DNA of 64,000 nt from Pseudomonas sp. EpS/L25 (GTDB lineage Bacteria > Pseudomonadota > Gammaproteobacteria > Pseudomonadales > Pseudomonadaceae): positions 1,180,263 through 1,244,262 of the forward strand of contig NZ_LNUP01000002.1 in NCBI RefSeq assembly GCF_001512295.1, given 5' to 3'. This document shows positions 26,872-35,130 of the stretch, piece by piece. How positions within the stretch are numbered: the stretch's first letter is position 1; each line of letters opens with the position of its first letter. The notes beneath the pieces were generated by a model. It had not been told where the DNA came from. It worked only from the letters and a program-made list of their open reading frames with translations, and made no database searches. Both the position numbers and the translations under genes were made by a program.

Positions 26872-29800
26872 CGTCCGCCGCTCCGCTGCCAACGCCGTCC
26901 CAGCCGCTCGCCGAGGCTATCGAAGACCAGGTAGATCACCGGCGTGGTGTAGAGCGTCAGCACCTGGCTGACCAGCAGCCCGCCGACGATCACCAGCCCC
27001 AGCGGCCGGCGCAGCTCGGCGCCGGAGCCACTGGCGAACATCAGCGGCAGGGCGCCGAGCAGGGCGGCCAGGGTGGTCATCAGGATGGGTCTCAGGCGCA
27101 GTAGGCAGGCGCGGTGGATGGCTTCCCGTGGCGCCAGGTGCAGCTGCTGGCGCCCCTCCAGGGCGAAGTCCACCATCATGATGGCGTTCTTCTTGACGAT
27201 GCCGATCAGCAGCACCACGCCGATCAGGGCGATCAGGGTGAACTCGGTGCCGGTCAGCAACAGGAGCGCCAGGGCGCCGATGGCCGCCGAGGGCAGGGTG
27301 GAGAGGATGGTCACCGGGTGGATGAAGCTCTCGTAGAGCACCCCCAGCACGATGTACATCACCACCACCGCGGCCAGGATCAGCCACAGGGTATTGCCGG
27401 CCGCCTGCTGGAAGGCCTGGGCCGCGCCCTGGTACCTCAGGGTGACGCTGCTCGGCGCCTGGGCCTCGGCCAGGCACTGGGCGATGGCCTGCTGCGCCTG
27501 CTCCAGGGAATAGCCATCGGCCAGGTTGAAGGACAGCGTCACCGCCGGAAATTGCCCCAGGCGCGTCAGGGACAGGGCGCCGGGGCGCTGCTCGATGCGG
27601 GCGATGTCGGTGAGGCGCACCAGGCCCTTGGGACTGCTGCTGGTGGTTGCCGTACTGGTGCTGGTGCTGGTGCTGGTGCTGGTGCTGGTGCCGCTGGTGT
27701 TGGCGGTTGTCGCGGGCGCCAGATAGATGTCGCCGAAGGCCGCCAGGGTCTGCCGGAAGGCACCGGGCACCTGCAGCACCACCCGGTACTGGTTGGCCTG
27801 GGTGAAGATGGTGGAGATCAGCCGCTGGCCGAAGGCGTTGTACAGAGCCGTGTCCACATCGGCGGCGGTGATGCCGAAGCGCGCGGCGGCGGCGCGGTCC
27901 AGCTCCACCTGGGCGGTGAGGCCCTGGTCTTCCAGGTCGTCGAGCACGTCACGCAGCTCCGGCCGTGCCTGCAGTCGCGGCATCAGCCGCGGCAGCAGGG
28001 CGGCCAGCCGGGTGCCGTCGGCGTCGTCGAGGGTGAACTGGTACTGGCTGGGCGTGAGCTGGTCGTCCACCGTCAGCTCCTGGTTGGCCACCAGGTCCAG
28101 GCGAATGCCGGCGACGCCTGCGGCGGCCTGCTTGAGGCGCTGGATGATGGCCGGCGCCCGCTCGCTGCGCTCGTCGAAGGGCTTGAGCTGGATCTGCAGG
28201 CGCCCCTGGTTGAGGGTGGCGTTGCTGCCGTCGACACCGATGGTCGAGGTCACCGTGGCCACCGTCGGATCGGCCAGCACCCTTTGCACCAGCGCCTGCT
28301 GGCGGCGGGCCATGGCGTCGAAGGAGACATCCTGGGAGGCGCGGGTGAAGCCGACGATCAGTCCGGTGTCTTCGCTGGGAAAGAAGCCCTTGGGCACCAG
28401 CAGATAGAGCAGGGCGGTCAGCGCCACGGTGGCCACGGCCACCAGCAGGGTCAGCCGCTGATGGTCCAGCACCACGCTCAGGGTGCGATCGTAACCCGCC
28501 ACCAGGCGCTCGAATTGCCGTTCGCCCCAGCGCGCGAAGCGGCTCTGGCGCTCCGGCGGCACGTGCTGCAGCAGCCGGCCACAGAGCATCGGCGTGAGCG
28601 TCAGGGACACGAACATGGAGACCAGGATGGCCACCGCCAGGGTGATGGCGAATTCGCGGAACAGGCGACCCACCACGTCGCCCATGAACAGTAGCGGGAT
28701 CAGCACGGCGATCAACGAGAAGGTCAGGGAGATGATGGTGAAGCCGATCTCCCGTGAACCCCGCAGCGCCGCCTGCAGCGGCGGCTCGCCGTCTTCCAGG
28801 TGGCGGGCGATGTTCTCCACCACCACGATGGCATCGTCGATGACGAAGCCGGTGGCGACGGTCAGGGCCATCAAGGTCAGGTTGTTCAGCGAGAAACCCG
28901 CCAGGTACATGACGCCGAAGGTACCCACCAGCGACAGCGGTACCGCCAGGCTGGGAATCAGGGTGGCGGTGAGGTTGCGCAGGAACAGGAAGGTCACCAT
29001 CACCACCAGGGCGATGGACAGCAGCAGTTCGAACTGCACGTCCGCCAGCGAGGCGCGGATGGTCTGGGTGCGGTCGGCCAGCACCGTCAGCTGGACATTG
29101 TCGGGCAGGGCCGCGCGCAGCTTGGGGAGTTGCGCCTGGATGGCGTCGACCACGCCGATGACGTTGGCCCCCGGCTGGCGCTGGATGTTGATGACGATGG
29201 CCGGCCGGCCGTTGGCCGTGGCCGCCAGGTAGGCGTTCTCCGGCGCCTCCGCGGTGGTGGCTACGTCCTTGAGGCGCAGGGCGGCGCCATTCTCGTAGCT
29301 GAGCACCAGCTCGCCGTACTCGGCGGCGCTACGCAACTGGTCGTTGGCGTCGATGGTGATGGAGTGGTCGGGGCCGTCGAAGCCGCCCTTGGAGCCATTG
29401 ACGTTGGCGGCGTTGACCACCGTGTAGACGTCTTCCAGGGTCAGGCCGTGGGCGGCCAGGGCCTTGGGGTTGACGTCGATGCGTACTGCCGGCTGCTGGC
29501 CGCCGGCCAGGCTCACCAGGCCGACCCCGGAGATCTGCGACAGCTTCAGCGCCAGGCGGGTGTTCACCAGGTCCTGCACCTGGGTCAGCGGCAGGCTGTC
29601 GGAGGTGGCGGCCAGGGTCAGTACCGGGGCGTCGGCGGGATTGACCTTCTTGTAGGTGGGCGGATTGGGCAGGTCGTTGGGCAGGAAACTGTTGGCGGCA
29701 TTGATCGCGGCCTGTACCTCCTGTTCGGCGACGTCCAGCGACAGACTCAGGTCGAACTTCAGGGTGATCACCGAGGCGCCGGCCGAGCTGGTGGAGTACT

Positions 29801-30038
29801 GCTGCGCGAGGCCGGCCATCTGCCCCAGTTGGCGTTCCAGGGGCGCGGTCACCGCGGTGGCCAGTACCTTGGCGCTGGCACCGGGGTAGAGGGTGGTCAC
29901 CTGGATGATGGGATAGTCCACTTCGGGCAGCGCCGAGATGGGCAGCAGACGATAGCCGAGGATGCCGGCGAACAGCACCGCCACCATCAGCAGCACCGTG
30001 GCCACCGGCCGCTGGATGAACAGCCGCGACGGATTCAT
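26868..30038 (-). CDS. muxB: RND multidrug efflux permease (MuxB/MdtB-like)
   Basis: Second RND subunit, 1056 residues. It starts [20 protein letters not shown] and has [20 protein letters not shown], the segment-4 motif [16 protein letters not shown] and [17 protein letters not shown]. Both ends overlap neighbours by 4 bases (ATGA). It is about 20 residues longer than usual because of a low-complexity Thr-Ser stretch (six TS units in a row, then TATTSSS) in the second periplasmic loop, coded by a hexanucleotide tandem repeat at 27655-27690. Substrates of the P. aeruginosa pump include novobiocin, aztreonam and macrolides; here they are unknown. Confidence 0.94.
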   Translation of the reverse strand: MNPSRLFIQRPVATVLLMVAVLFAGILGYRLLPISALPEVDYPIIQVTTLYPGASAKVLATAVTAPLERQLGQMAGLAQQYSTSSAGASVITLKFDLSLSLDVAEQEVQAAINAANSFLPNDLPNPPTYKKVNPADAPVLTLAATSDSLPLTQVQDLVNTRLALKLSQISGVGLVSLAGGQQPAVRIDVNPKALAAHGLTLEDVYTVVNAANVNGSKGGFDGPDHSITIDANDQLRSAAEYGELVLSYENGAALRLKDVATTAEAPENAYLAATANGRPAIVINIQRQPGANVIGVVDAIQAQLPKLRAALPDNVQLTVLADRTQTIRASLADVQFELLLSIALVVMVTFLFLRNLTATLIPSLAVPLSLVGTFGVMYLAGFSLNNLTLMALTVATGFVIDDAIVVVENIARHLEDGEPPLQAALRGSREIGFTIISLTFSLIAVLIPLLFMGDVVGRLFREFAITLAVAILVSMFVSLTLTPMLCGRLLQHVPPERQSRFARWGERQFERLVAGYDRTLSVVLDHQRLTLLVAVATVALTALLYLLVPKGFFPSEDTGLIVGFTRASQDVSFDAMARRQQALVQRVLADPTVATVTSTIGVDGSNATLNQGRLQIQLKPFDERSERAPAIIQRLKQAAAGVAGIRLDLVANQELTVDDQLTPSQYQFTLDDADGTRLAALLPRLMPRLQARPELRDVLDDLEDQGLTAQVELDRAAAARFGITAADVDTALYNAFGQRLISTIFTQANQYRVVLQVPGAFRQTLAAFGDIYLAPATTANTSGTSTSTSTSTSTSTATTSSSPKGLVRLTDIARIEQRPGALSLTRLGQFPAVTLSFNLADGYSLEQAQQAIAQCLAEAQAPSSVTLRYQGAAQAFQQAAGNTLWLILAAVVVMYIVLGVLYESFIHPVTILSTLPSAAIGALALLLLTGTEFTLIALIGVVLLIGIVKKNAIMMVDFALEGRQQLHLAPREAIHRACLLRLRPILMTTLAALLGALPLMFASGSGAELRRPLGLVIVGGLLVSQVLTLYTTPVIYLVFDSLGERLGRRWQRSGGR
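27655..27690. repeat. Six tandem copies of CTGGTG inside muxB
   Basis: Six perfect head-to-tail copies of the hexamer CTGGTG (ACCAGC on the coding strand, Thr-Ser) lie in the second periplasmic loop of MuxB. Loss or gain of a unit keeps the frame and changes the loop length by two residues. Such tracts are prone to slippage. Confidence 0.9.
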
Positions 30039-31219
30039 CGGCGGGCATCCGCCGCCGGTGCGCCTTCCACCCGGACCTGGGCACCGTCGCGCAGGTGGTC
30101 GATACCTCGGATGACCACCCGTTCATCGCCCGTGAGCCCCTGGGTGACGGCCACCCGGTCGCCCAGCGCCGGGCCGGTGGTGATGCCGCGTCTCTCCACC
30201 TTGTCGTCGGCGCCCACCACATAGACGAAGCTGCCGTCGCTGCCCAGCTGCACCGCGGCGGCGGGGACCACCACGGCGTTCTTGAGGGTGTCGGTCTGCA
30301 GGCGCACGTTGACGAATTGGTTGGGGTAGAGCTTCTCGTCCGGGTTGGCGAAAACCGCCTTGAGCTTGAGGCTGCCGGTGCTGGTATCGATCTCGTTGCT
30401 GATGAACTTCAGCGTACCTTCGGCCAGCGTCGTGTTGTCCAATTGGCCGAGTGCGGTAACCGGCAGTGCCTGGCCCTGGCGGACCTTGGGCAGCAGGCTG
30501 GCGAGCGTCGCCTGGGGCAGGCTGAAGGTCACGGCGATGGGGTCGGTCTGGGTGATGCTGACGATGCCAGTGGTGTCGCCAGCCGCCAGGTAGTTGCCCG
30601 GGTCCACGAGGCGCAGGCCGACGTAGCCATCCAGCGGTGCCGTGATACGCGCGTACTGCAGGTTCAACTGGGCAGCGGCGATCTGCGCCTGGTCCGCCTG
30701 TACCGCGCCCTGGTACTGGCCCACGGTGGCGACCTGGGTATCCAGCTCCTGTTTGGCCAGGGAATCCTTGGCCACCAGCCGGCGATAGCGTTCCAGGGTC
30801 AGCTGGGCGCTCTTGAGTTGCGCCTGGTTCTGCGCCAGGTCGCCGCGATACTGGTCCAGCGTCGCCTGGTAGGGGCGCGGATCGATCTGCGCCAACAGCT
30901 GGCCCCTCTTCACCCGCTGGCCTTCGGTGAAGAACACCTGCTCCAGCTGGCCGGCCACCCGAGTGGTCACCGTCACGCTGGCGTTGGCGACCACGGTGCC
31001 CAGGGCGGTGAGGGTGACGGGTACGTCGGCATGCCCGGCCTGGCCCACCGCGACGGTGATCGGCTGCCCTTGCCCGGCGGCCGCGTTCCAGGCCCGACCG
31101 CCATGGCTGCCGTGTGCGGCATTGCCAGCGTCGCCCGAACGTTCATGCAGCCTGAGGCCTAGCGCCACGGCGGCACCGACCAAGATAACGACGACGATAA
31201 TGCGGGATTTCCTGCTCAT
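30035..31219 (-). CDS. muxA: RND efflux periplasmic adaptor (MuxA/MdtA-like)
   Basis: Membrane fusion protein of 394 residues. It has an N-terminal membrane anchor ([18 protein letters not shown]) and no lipobox, then a lipoyl half-motif ([40 protein letters not shown]), an alpha hairpin ([20 protein letters not shown]) and the second lipoyl half with the beta-barrel ([20 protein letters not shown]). First gene of the operon muxA-muxB-muxC-opmB-baeS-baeR. Its stop overlaps the muxB start by 4 bases. The upstream region carries an inserted repeat element. Confidence 0.94.
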   Translation of the reverse strand: MSRKSRIIVVVILVGAAVALGLRLHERSGDAGNAAHGSHGGRAWNAAAGQGQPITVAVGQAGHADVPVTLTALGTVVANASVTVTTRVAGQLEQVFFTEGQRVKRGQLLAQIDPRPYQATLDQYRGDLAQNQAQLKSAQLTLERYRRLVAKDSLAKQELDTQVATVGQYQGAVQADQAQIAAAQLNLQYARITAPLDGYVGLRLVDPGNYLAAGDTTGIVSITQTDPIAVTFSLPQATLASLLPKVRQGQALPVTALGQLDNTTLAEGTLKFISNEIDTSTGSLKLKAVFANPDEKLYPNQFVNVRLQTDTLKNAVVVPAAAVQLGSDGSFVYVVGADDKVERRGITTGPALGDRVAVTQGLTGDERVVIRGIDHLRDGAQVRVEGAPAADARR

Positions 31220-31229
31220 GCCTGCCAGA

Positions 31230-31251
31230 CCTGACTGAGATAGGTGTCAGG
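31230..31251. promoter_or_regulatory. Inverted repeat just upstream of muxA
   Basis: CCTGAC (31230-31235) and GTCAGG (31246-31251) are complementary with a 10-base spacer, about 10 bases upstream of the muxA ATG. It may be an operator or an mRNA hairpin in the leader. No clear BaeR site could be named. Confidence 0.3.
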
Positions 31252-31300
31252 CTGCTGGGCAAATGTGCAGGAAATATGGAAAGGGCTTCCAGCGCCTGCT

Positions 31301-31463
31301 GAGGAAGTGTTTCAGACGCTCGCGCAGGAGTTGGCGGGCGCTTTTTGCCGGTTCGCTACTTAGCGCGGGCCAGGGTCTGAGGAGCGACAACGCAGGCCGG
31401 CGGTCCGCCGTTGCCGGAAAAAGCGCCGCCAGAACTATGTAGATAACTTCTGCAACACCGCAC
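31301..31463. mobile_element. MITE-like element, family B, degenerate copy upstream of muxA
   Basis: Ends read TGTTTCAGACGCTCGCGCAG on the left and, in reverse complement, GTGCGGTGTTGCAGAAGTTA on the right. Both match the ends of the better-preserved copy at 46930-47109, including the following blocks (GTTGGCGGGCGCTTTTT and CTGGCGGCGCTTTTTCCGG) in the same order. No protein is encoded. The outermost bases of the left end are mutated, so the boundary is approximate. Confidence 0.65.
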
Positions 31464-31480
31464 GAGATCGGCCTTCCAAT

Positions 31481-31519
31481 CGCGGCCATGGCGGTCCGCC
31501 TATGCGGCCGCTCCTACAG
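31481..31519. repeat. REP-like sequence
   Basis: CGCGGCCATGGCGG followed by GCGGCCGCTCCTACAG matches, in reverse orientation, the TGTAGGAGCGGCC motif found at 31727 and 42517-42576. A partial TGTAGGAGC copy follows at 31532. These are intergenic REP sequences of the kind scattered through Pseudomonas genomes. Confidence 0.6.
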
Positions 31520-31575
31520 GCTCGATGTAACTGTAGGAGCAACTGCCTTGTCGCTGTGGGGATACCTCACGTAGC

Positions 31576-31660
31576 GTGGAAAACGGCGCAGCCTTTTCCA
31601 CTGGAGACTTGGTGGCGAGGAGGCCCTCACCCCAACCCTCTCCCGAGGGGAGAGGGGGCT
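31576..31660. repeat. Two intergenic hairpin repeats
   Basis: GTGGAAAA (31576-31583) pairs exactly with TTTTCCAC (31594-31601). A second palindromic block runs from 31624 to 31660 (CCCTCACCCCAACCCTCTCC, then GAGGGGAGAGGG), a sequence type commonly dispersed between genes in pseudomonads. The gap 31220-31848 holds only repeats, no gene. Confidence 0.5.
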
Positions 31661-31726
31661 AGCCGAGCAGGCGTTCAGTTTCCATCAGCCACGGCAAAGA
31701 TCACGTCAAACCGGCGTACCTCTTCC

Positions 31727-31750
31727 TGTAGGAGCGGCCCATGGCCGCGA
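31727..31750 (+). repeat. REP sequence
   Basis: TGTAGGAGCGGCCCATGG followed by CCGCGA; the inner bases form a palindrome (GCGGCC-CAT-GGCCGC). It is identical to the units of the inverted pair at 42517-42576. Confidence 0.7.
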
Positions 31751-31848
31751 TCAGGAACCCAAGACCTGCTTCGGGGCCGGGAACCCGCGACCAGACACCG
31801 CCCTAACGTTGAACGCAGCCCCACGGCCCCGCCGCGTCCGAAGAAGCG

Positions 31849-32682
31849 TCAGTCCAGATCCGCTGCCGAATGCCGCTCGGCCAGTTGCTCGTCCGGCTCG
31901 CCCCAGGTGCGATTGACGCGGCGGCCGCGTTGCACCGCCGGTCGTGCGGCGATGGCCTTGGCCCAGCGCTGCACATGGGTATAGTCCTGCACGGAAAGGA
32001 ATTCCGCGGCGTTGTACAGCTGGCCCAGTACCAGGTTGCCGTACCAGCTCCAGATGGCGATGTCGGCGATGCCGTATTCCTCGCCGGCTACATAGCTGCG
32101 CTCGGCCAGCAGGCGGTCGAGCACATCGAGTTGGCGCTTGGCTTCCATGGCGTAGCGGTTGATCGGGTATTCGAGCTTTTCCGGCGCATAGGCGTAGAAA
32201 TGCCCGAAGCCACCGCCGAGGAAGGGCGCCGAGCCCATCTGCCAGAACAGCCAGTTCAGCGTCTCGGTACGGCCGGCATGATCCTGGGGGATGAAGGCAC
32301 CGAAGCTGTCGGCGAGGTAGAGCAGGATGGCGCCGGACTCGAACACCCGCAACGGCTCGGCGCCGCGGCGATCCACCAGGGCCGGGATCTTGGAGTTGGG
32401 ATTGATCGCGACGAAGCCACTGGAGAACTGCTCGCCCTCGCCGATGCGGATCAGCCAGGCGTCGTACTCGGCGTCGGTATATCCAGCTGCCAGCAATTCC
32501 TCCAGCAGGATGGTCACCTTCATGCCATTGGGCGTGCCCAGAGAATAGAGCTGGAAGGGATGCTCCCCCACCGGTAGCTCCTTCTCGTGGGTCGCACCGG
32601 CCACCGGCCGGTTGATGCTGGCGAAATTGCCACCGGAGGTGGTGGGGGCCCAGACGCGCGGGGGAGTGTAGGAATCGCTCAT
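31849..32682 (-). CDS. yghU: YghU-type glutathione S-transferase / disulfide-bond oxidoreductase
   Basis: A 277-residue Nu-class GST. It starts with the long N-terminal arm typical of YghU (YTPPRVWAPTTSGGNFASIN) and then the thioredoxin-like domain (FQLYSLGTPNGMKVTILLEE, INPNSKIPALVDR) and the helical domain (WLFWQMGSAPFLGGGFGHFY, IADIAIWSWYGNLVLG). YghU-type enzymes bind two glutathiones and reduce disulfides or organic peroxides. Cytoplasmic. An AraC-family regulator lies 72 bases upstream on the same strand. Confidence 0.93.
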   Translation of the reverse strand: MSDSYTPPRVWAPTTSGGNFASINRPVAGATHEKELPVGEHPFQLYSLGTPNGMKVTILLEELLAAGYTDAEYDAWLIRIGEGEQFSSGFVAINPNSKIPALVDRRGAEPLRVFESGAILLYLADSFGAFIPQDHAGRTETLNWLFWQMGSAPFLGGGFGHFYAYAPEKLEYPINRYAMEAKRQLDVLDRLLAERSYVAGEEYGIADIAIWSWYGNLVLGQLYNAAEFLSVQDYTHVQRWAKAIAARPAVQRGRRVNRTWGEPDEQLAERHSAADLD

Positions 32683-32754
32683 GATGGCTCTGTCCTCGGT
32701 CGATATAGATCGGTCGTTCGATCATAACCGAACATTGCGTTCCCAGGGCTCGGT

Positions 32755-33657
32755 TCAGGCGTTCTGTTCGGTGAGTCTTTGCGCCGTGAGGCTCCGATAC
32801 TGACGTGGCGTCATGCCCTTGAGCTGATGAAAACGCCGATTGAAGTTGGAGATGTTGTTGAAGCCGGCCTCGAAACAGATGTCCGTCACCGGCATGCGGC
32901 TGTGGGACAGCATCTCGCAGGCCTTGCTGATGCGCAGGCTGTTGACGAATTCGACGAAGGTGCGCCCCGTGGCCTGGCGAAAGAATCGCGAGAAATAGGT
33001 GGGCGTCATGCCCAGATGCTCGGCCGCTTCCTCCTGGCTGAAGTCGCGCTGATAGTGATCGAAGATGAAATTCAGCGCCCGGTTGGTGCGATCCACCGCC
33101 TGTTCACTGGCGGTTCCGGGTTCCACCGCGCCGGACAGCAGCTGGTAGCGCTCCGAGGTGGCTACCGCCTCCATCAGTACCAGGAAATGGCCGAGACGGG
33201 TGGCGCCGCCGCTGTCGGCGATGTGTTGCAACAGCTCCCCGGCACGCCCGATCAACTCGGGGTCGTGGAATTCGATCCCATAGCGCGCCCGTTCCAGCAG
33301 GGGAGCCAGGCCGCTGAGCTCGGGAAACACCGCGGTGGCGTTGTCCACCGTCTCGTCGGTGAAGTTGACCAGCATGTCGCGCTTGACCACCACCTCGCCC
33401 TCGGCGATGCGACTGATCCAGTTGTGCGGCAGGTTGGGGCCGGTGAGGAACAGGCTGCCGGGGTAGAAGTTGCCGATGTAGTCGCCGATGAAGGCCGTGC
33501 CGGAACTGGCCACGATCAGGTGCAGCTCGTATTCCTTGTGGAAGTGCCAGCGCACCAGCGGGCAGGGGAAGCCGTGCTCCCGATAGATCACCGAGTGGCC
33601 GCTCAGGTCCTCCATCAATTCATAGGAGGGGCTGCTCTTGCGTAAGGACTGACTCAT
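32755..33657 (-). CDS. AraC-family transcriptional regulator
   Basis: About 300 residues. The N-terminal cupin-type sensor domain (RWHFHKEYELHLIVASSGTA, PGSLFLTGPNLPHNWIS) is followed by two C-terminal helix-turn-helix motifs (FSQEEAAEHLGMTPTYFSRF, PVTDICFEAGFNNISNFNRR). A second possible start lies four codons upstream. Relatives control sugar or polyol uptake. The neighbouring genes do not reveal a target. Confidence 0.88.
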   Translation of the reverse strand: MSQSLRKSSPSYELMEDLSGHSVIYREHGFPCPLVRWHFHKEYELHLIVASSGTAFIGDYIGNFYPGSLFLTGPNLPHNWISRIAEGEVVVKRDMLVNFTDETVDNATAVFPELSGLAPLLERARYGIEFHDPELIGRAGELLQHIADSGGATRLGHFLVLMEAVATSERYQLLSGAVEPGTASEQAVDRTNRALNFIFDHYQRDFSQEEAAEHLGMTPTYFSRFFRQATGRTFVEFVNSLRISKACEMLSHSRMPVTDICFEAGFNNISNFNRRFHQLKGMTPRQYRSLTAQRLTEQNA

Positions 33658-33738
33658 GGGTCGACCCATCGTTCTTGTTGGCCTTGATCGTGGCCCTGTT
33701 CGACGTCCAGTACAACCCCGGGTTCAGCCGGCCCCTCG

Positions 33739-33909
33739 GTCCTGTACGAAAAGTGCCTGCGCTCGGTGATGCTTCGTTGAAAAAGGCCTGGATCGCCAGC
33801 CCGGTCGCAATGCTCATTTACCACTCGTAAACCCGAGTGCGGGTCCGATCCGCTTCCTCAGCCTTTTTCGCCTCGCCTGACCTTCGCTCGGCGACTTTTC
33901 GTACAGGAC
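33739..33909 (-). mobile_element. MITE-like element, family A, copy 1 (variant ends)
   Basis: Terminal inverted repeats GGTCCTGTACGAAAAGT (33738-33754) and the exact complement (33894-33910) enclose a core that matches copies 2 and 3 in reverse orientation, including GCTGAGGAAGCGGATCGGAC and GGGTTTACGAGTGGTAAATG. A second, inner inverted repeat (GAAAAAGGC/GCCTTTTTC) bounds the core. Flanks are CTCG on the left and CTAG on the right. It encodes no transposase. It overlaps the end of the GNAT/C39 gene. Confidence 0.75.
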
Positions 33910-34993
33910 CTAGGATCACCGCCGCGCGCAGCTTGCCGCGGCCGAAGCGACTCATCCTGTCGAATTCGGCATGGGAAACCGGAATGTGCTGGCAATCCAG
34001 CTCGCGCCGGTGCTGGCTGTGATCCACGTCGGGGTCGTGCAGGTAGACGAAGTCCTCGTCGCAATCGGTGACCAACACCCAATGCGGTCCTTTGGCCCTG
34101 GTCAGCCGGAAGGAGCTGATCAGCACCAGCGGGAAGGCGCCCTGGTTGACCCAGTGGGCGATGTCCAGGCGTGTCCGGTAGAGCCGCTCGATGGGCGACT
34201 GCTTGACCTCGGCGCTGAAGTCCTCGTGGACCAGGCGCATCACCTCCTTCTTCTCCTCGCTGCGCACCCCGTCGAGGAACAGGGGCCCACGGGTATTCAC
34301 CTGCAGCGTCACCTTGAAGCCCCGCCGCAGGGCCGCCAGGGCGAGGCCATGGGGACCGCAACCGCCATGGCCGGCGGTCATGTAGATGGTGGTGGCCTCG
34401 CGCCATAGCCGCAGCTCCTCGCGACGCTCCAGCGGACGTCCGGGCTGTAGGGCACCCATGGCCATCAGCAGGCTGGCCGGGCCGCAGGTGAAATCGGTGG
34501 TCTGGCGGTAGAAGGGCACCGGGCGTGCCTGGCCTGCGCGGGGCTGGCGGATGCGCTTCTCGAAGCGCAATGCCTGGCTGTGGTCCTCGTAGTAGTCCTC
34601 CACCGTGGCGAACGGCAGGTAGCCGTTGCGCTCGTAGAGGGCGATGGCGGCGGCGTTGTCCGGCCGGACCTCCAGCCGCAAATAGGCACAATCGCGTTCC
34701 ACCGCTTCGGCCTCGGCCGCGTCCAGCAGCCGCTGGCCCAGGCGATGGCCACGGGCGGCTGGGTCCACGGCGATGGAGTAGAGACGGGCGAGGGAGGTGT
34801 TCTGGTGGAACAGCACCAGGGCGTAGCCGGCCACCTGCGTTCCGCTCTCCGCCAGGATCAGCACGGCGTTCGCCCGGGTGAGCATCCAGTGGAAATTGCG
34901 GCGGGAAAGGCGGTCATAGCTGAAGCAGCGGGCTTCCAGATCGACCAGCGCCGCCAGATCGTCGACGTCGGCGGCCCTGAGCATGAAACTCAT
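33818..34993 (-). CDS. GNAT acetyltransferase fused to a C39-like peptidase
   Basis: A 391-residue fusion. Residues 1-150 are a RimI-like GNAT domain (acetyl-CoA loop SIAVDPAARGHRLGQRLLDA, then IALYERNGYLPFATVEDYY). Residues 160-360 are a papain-like C39 domain with Cys in TDFTCGPASLLMAMGAL, His in AKGPHWVLVTDCDE and Asp in YLHDPDVDHS. The last 31 residues (from about GPVRKVAERRSGEAKKAEEA) are coded by the family A element, which also supplies the stop. It is divergent from a RLAN/ATP-grasp ligase gene. Such pairs have been predicted to make or process a peptide-like product; no function is proven. Confidence 0.88.
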   Translation of the reverse strand: MSFMLRAADVDDLAALVDLEARCFSYDRLSRRNFHWMLTRANAVLILAESGTQVAGYALVLFHQNTSLARLYSIAVDPAARGHRLGQRLLDAAEAEAVERDCAYLRLEVRPDNAAAIALYERNGYLPFATVEDYYEDHSQALRFEKRIRQPRAGQARPVPFYRQTTDFTCGPASLLMAMGALQPGRPLERREELRLWREATTIYMTAGHGGCGPHGLALAALRRGFKVTLQVNTRGPLFLDGVRSEEKKEVMRLVHEDFSAEVKQSPIERLYRTRLDIAHWVNQGAFPLVLISSFRLTRAKGPHWVLVTDCDEDFVYLHDPDVDHSQHRRELDCQHIPVSHAEFDRMSRFGRGKLRAAVILGPVRKVAERRSGEAKKAEEADRTRTRVYEW

Positions 34994-35130
34994 CGCGAAG
35001 GATTCTCCTGGAGCGGAGCGGGCAGCCTGCCATGGTTAAGCAATGGTTAATAGCGCCCGCGTTACAACCTTTGAGTGGTCGGCGGCATTCAGGTTTCCGT
35101 CGGCACCCCGTATCGCAACCAGGAGGTCCA

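Noticed and set aside
27655-27690. CRISPR-like or phase-variation on/off repeat
   Set aside because: The unit is 6 bases without spacers, and changes keep the reading frame, so it cannot switch the gene off.
31624-31660. Terminator of the yghU transcript
   Set aside because: There is a palindrome but no T-run, and the sequence type is a dispersed intergenic repeat.
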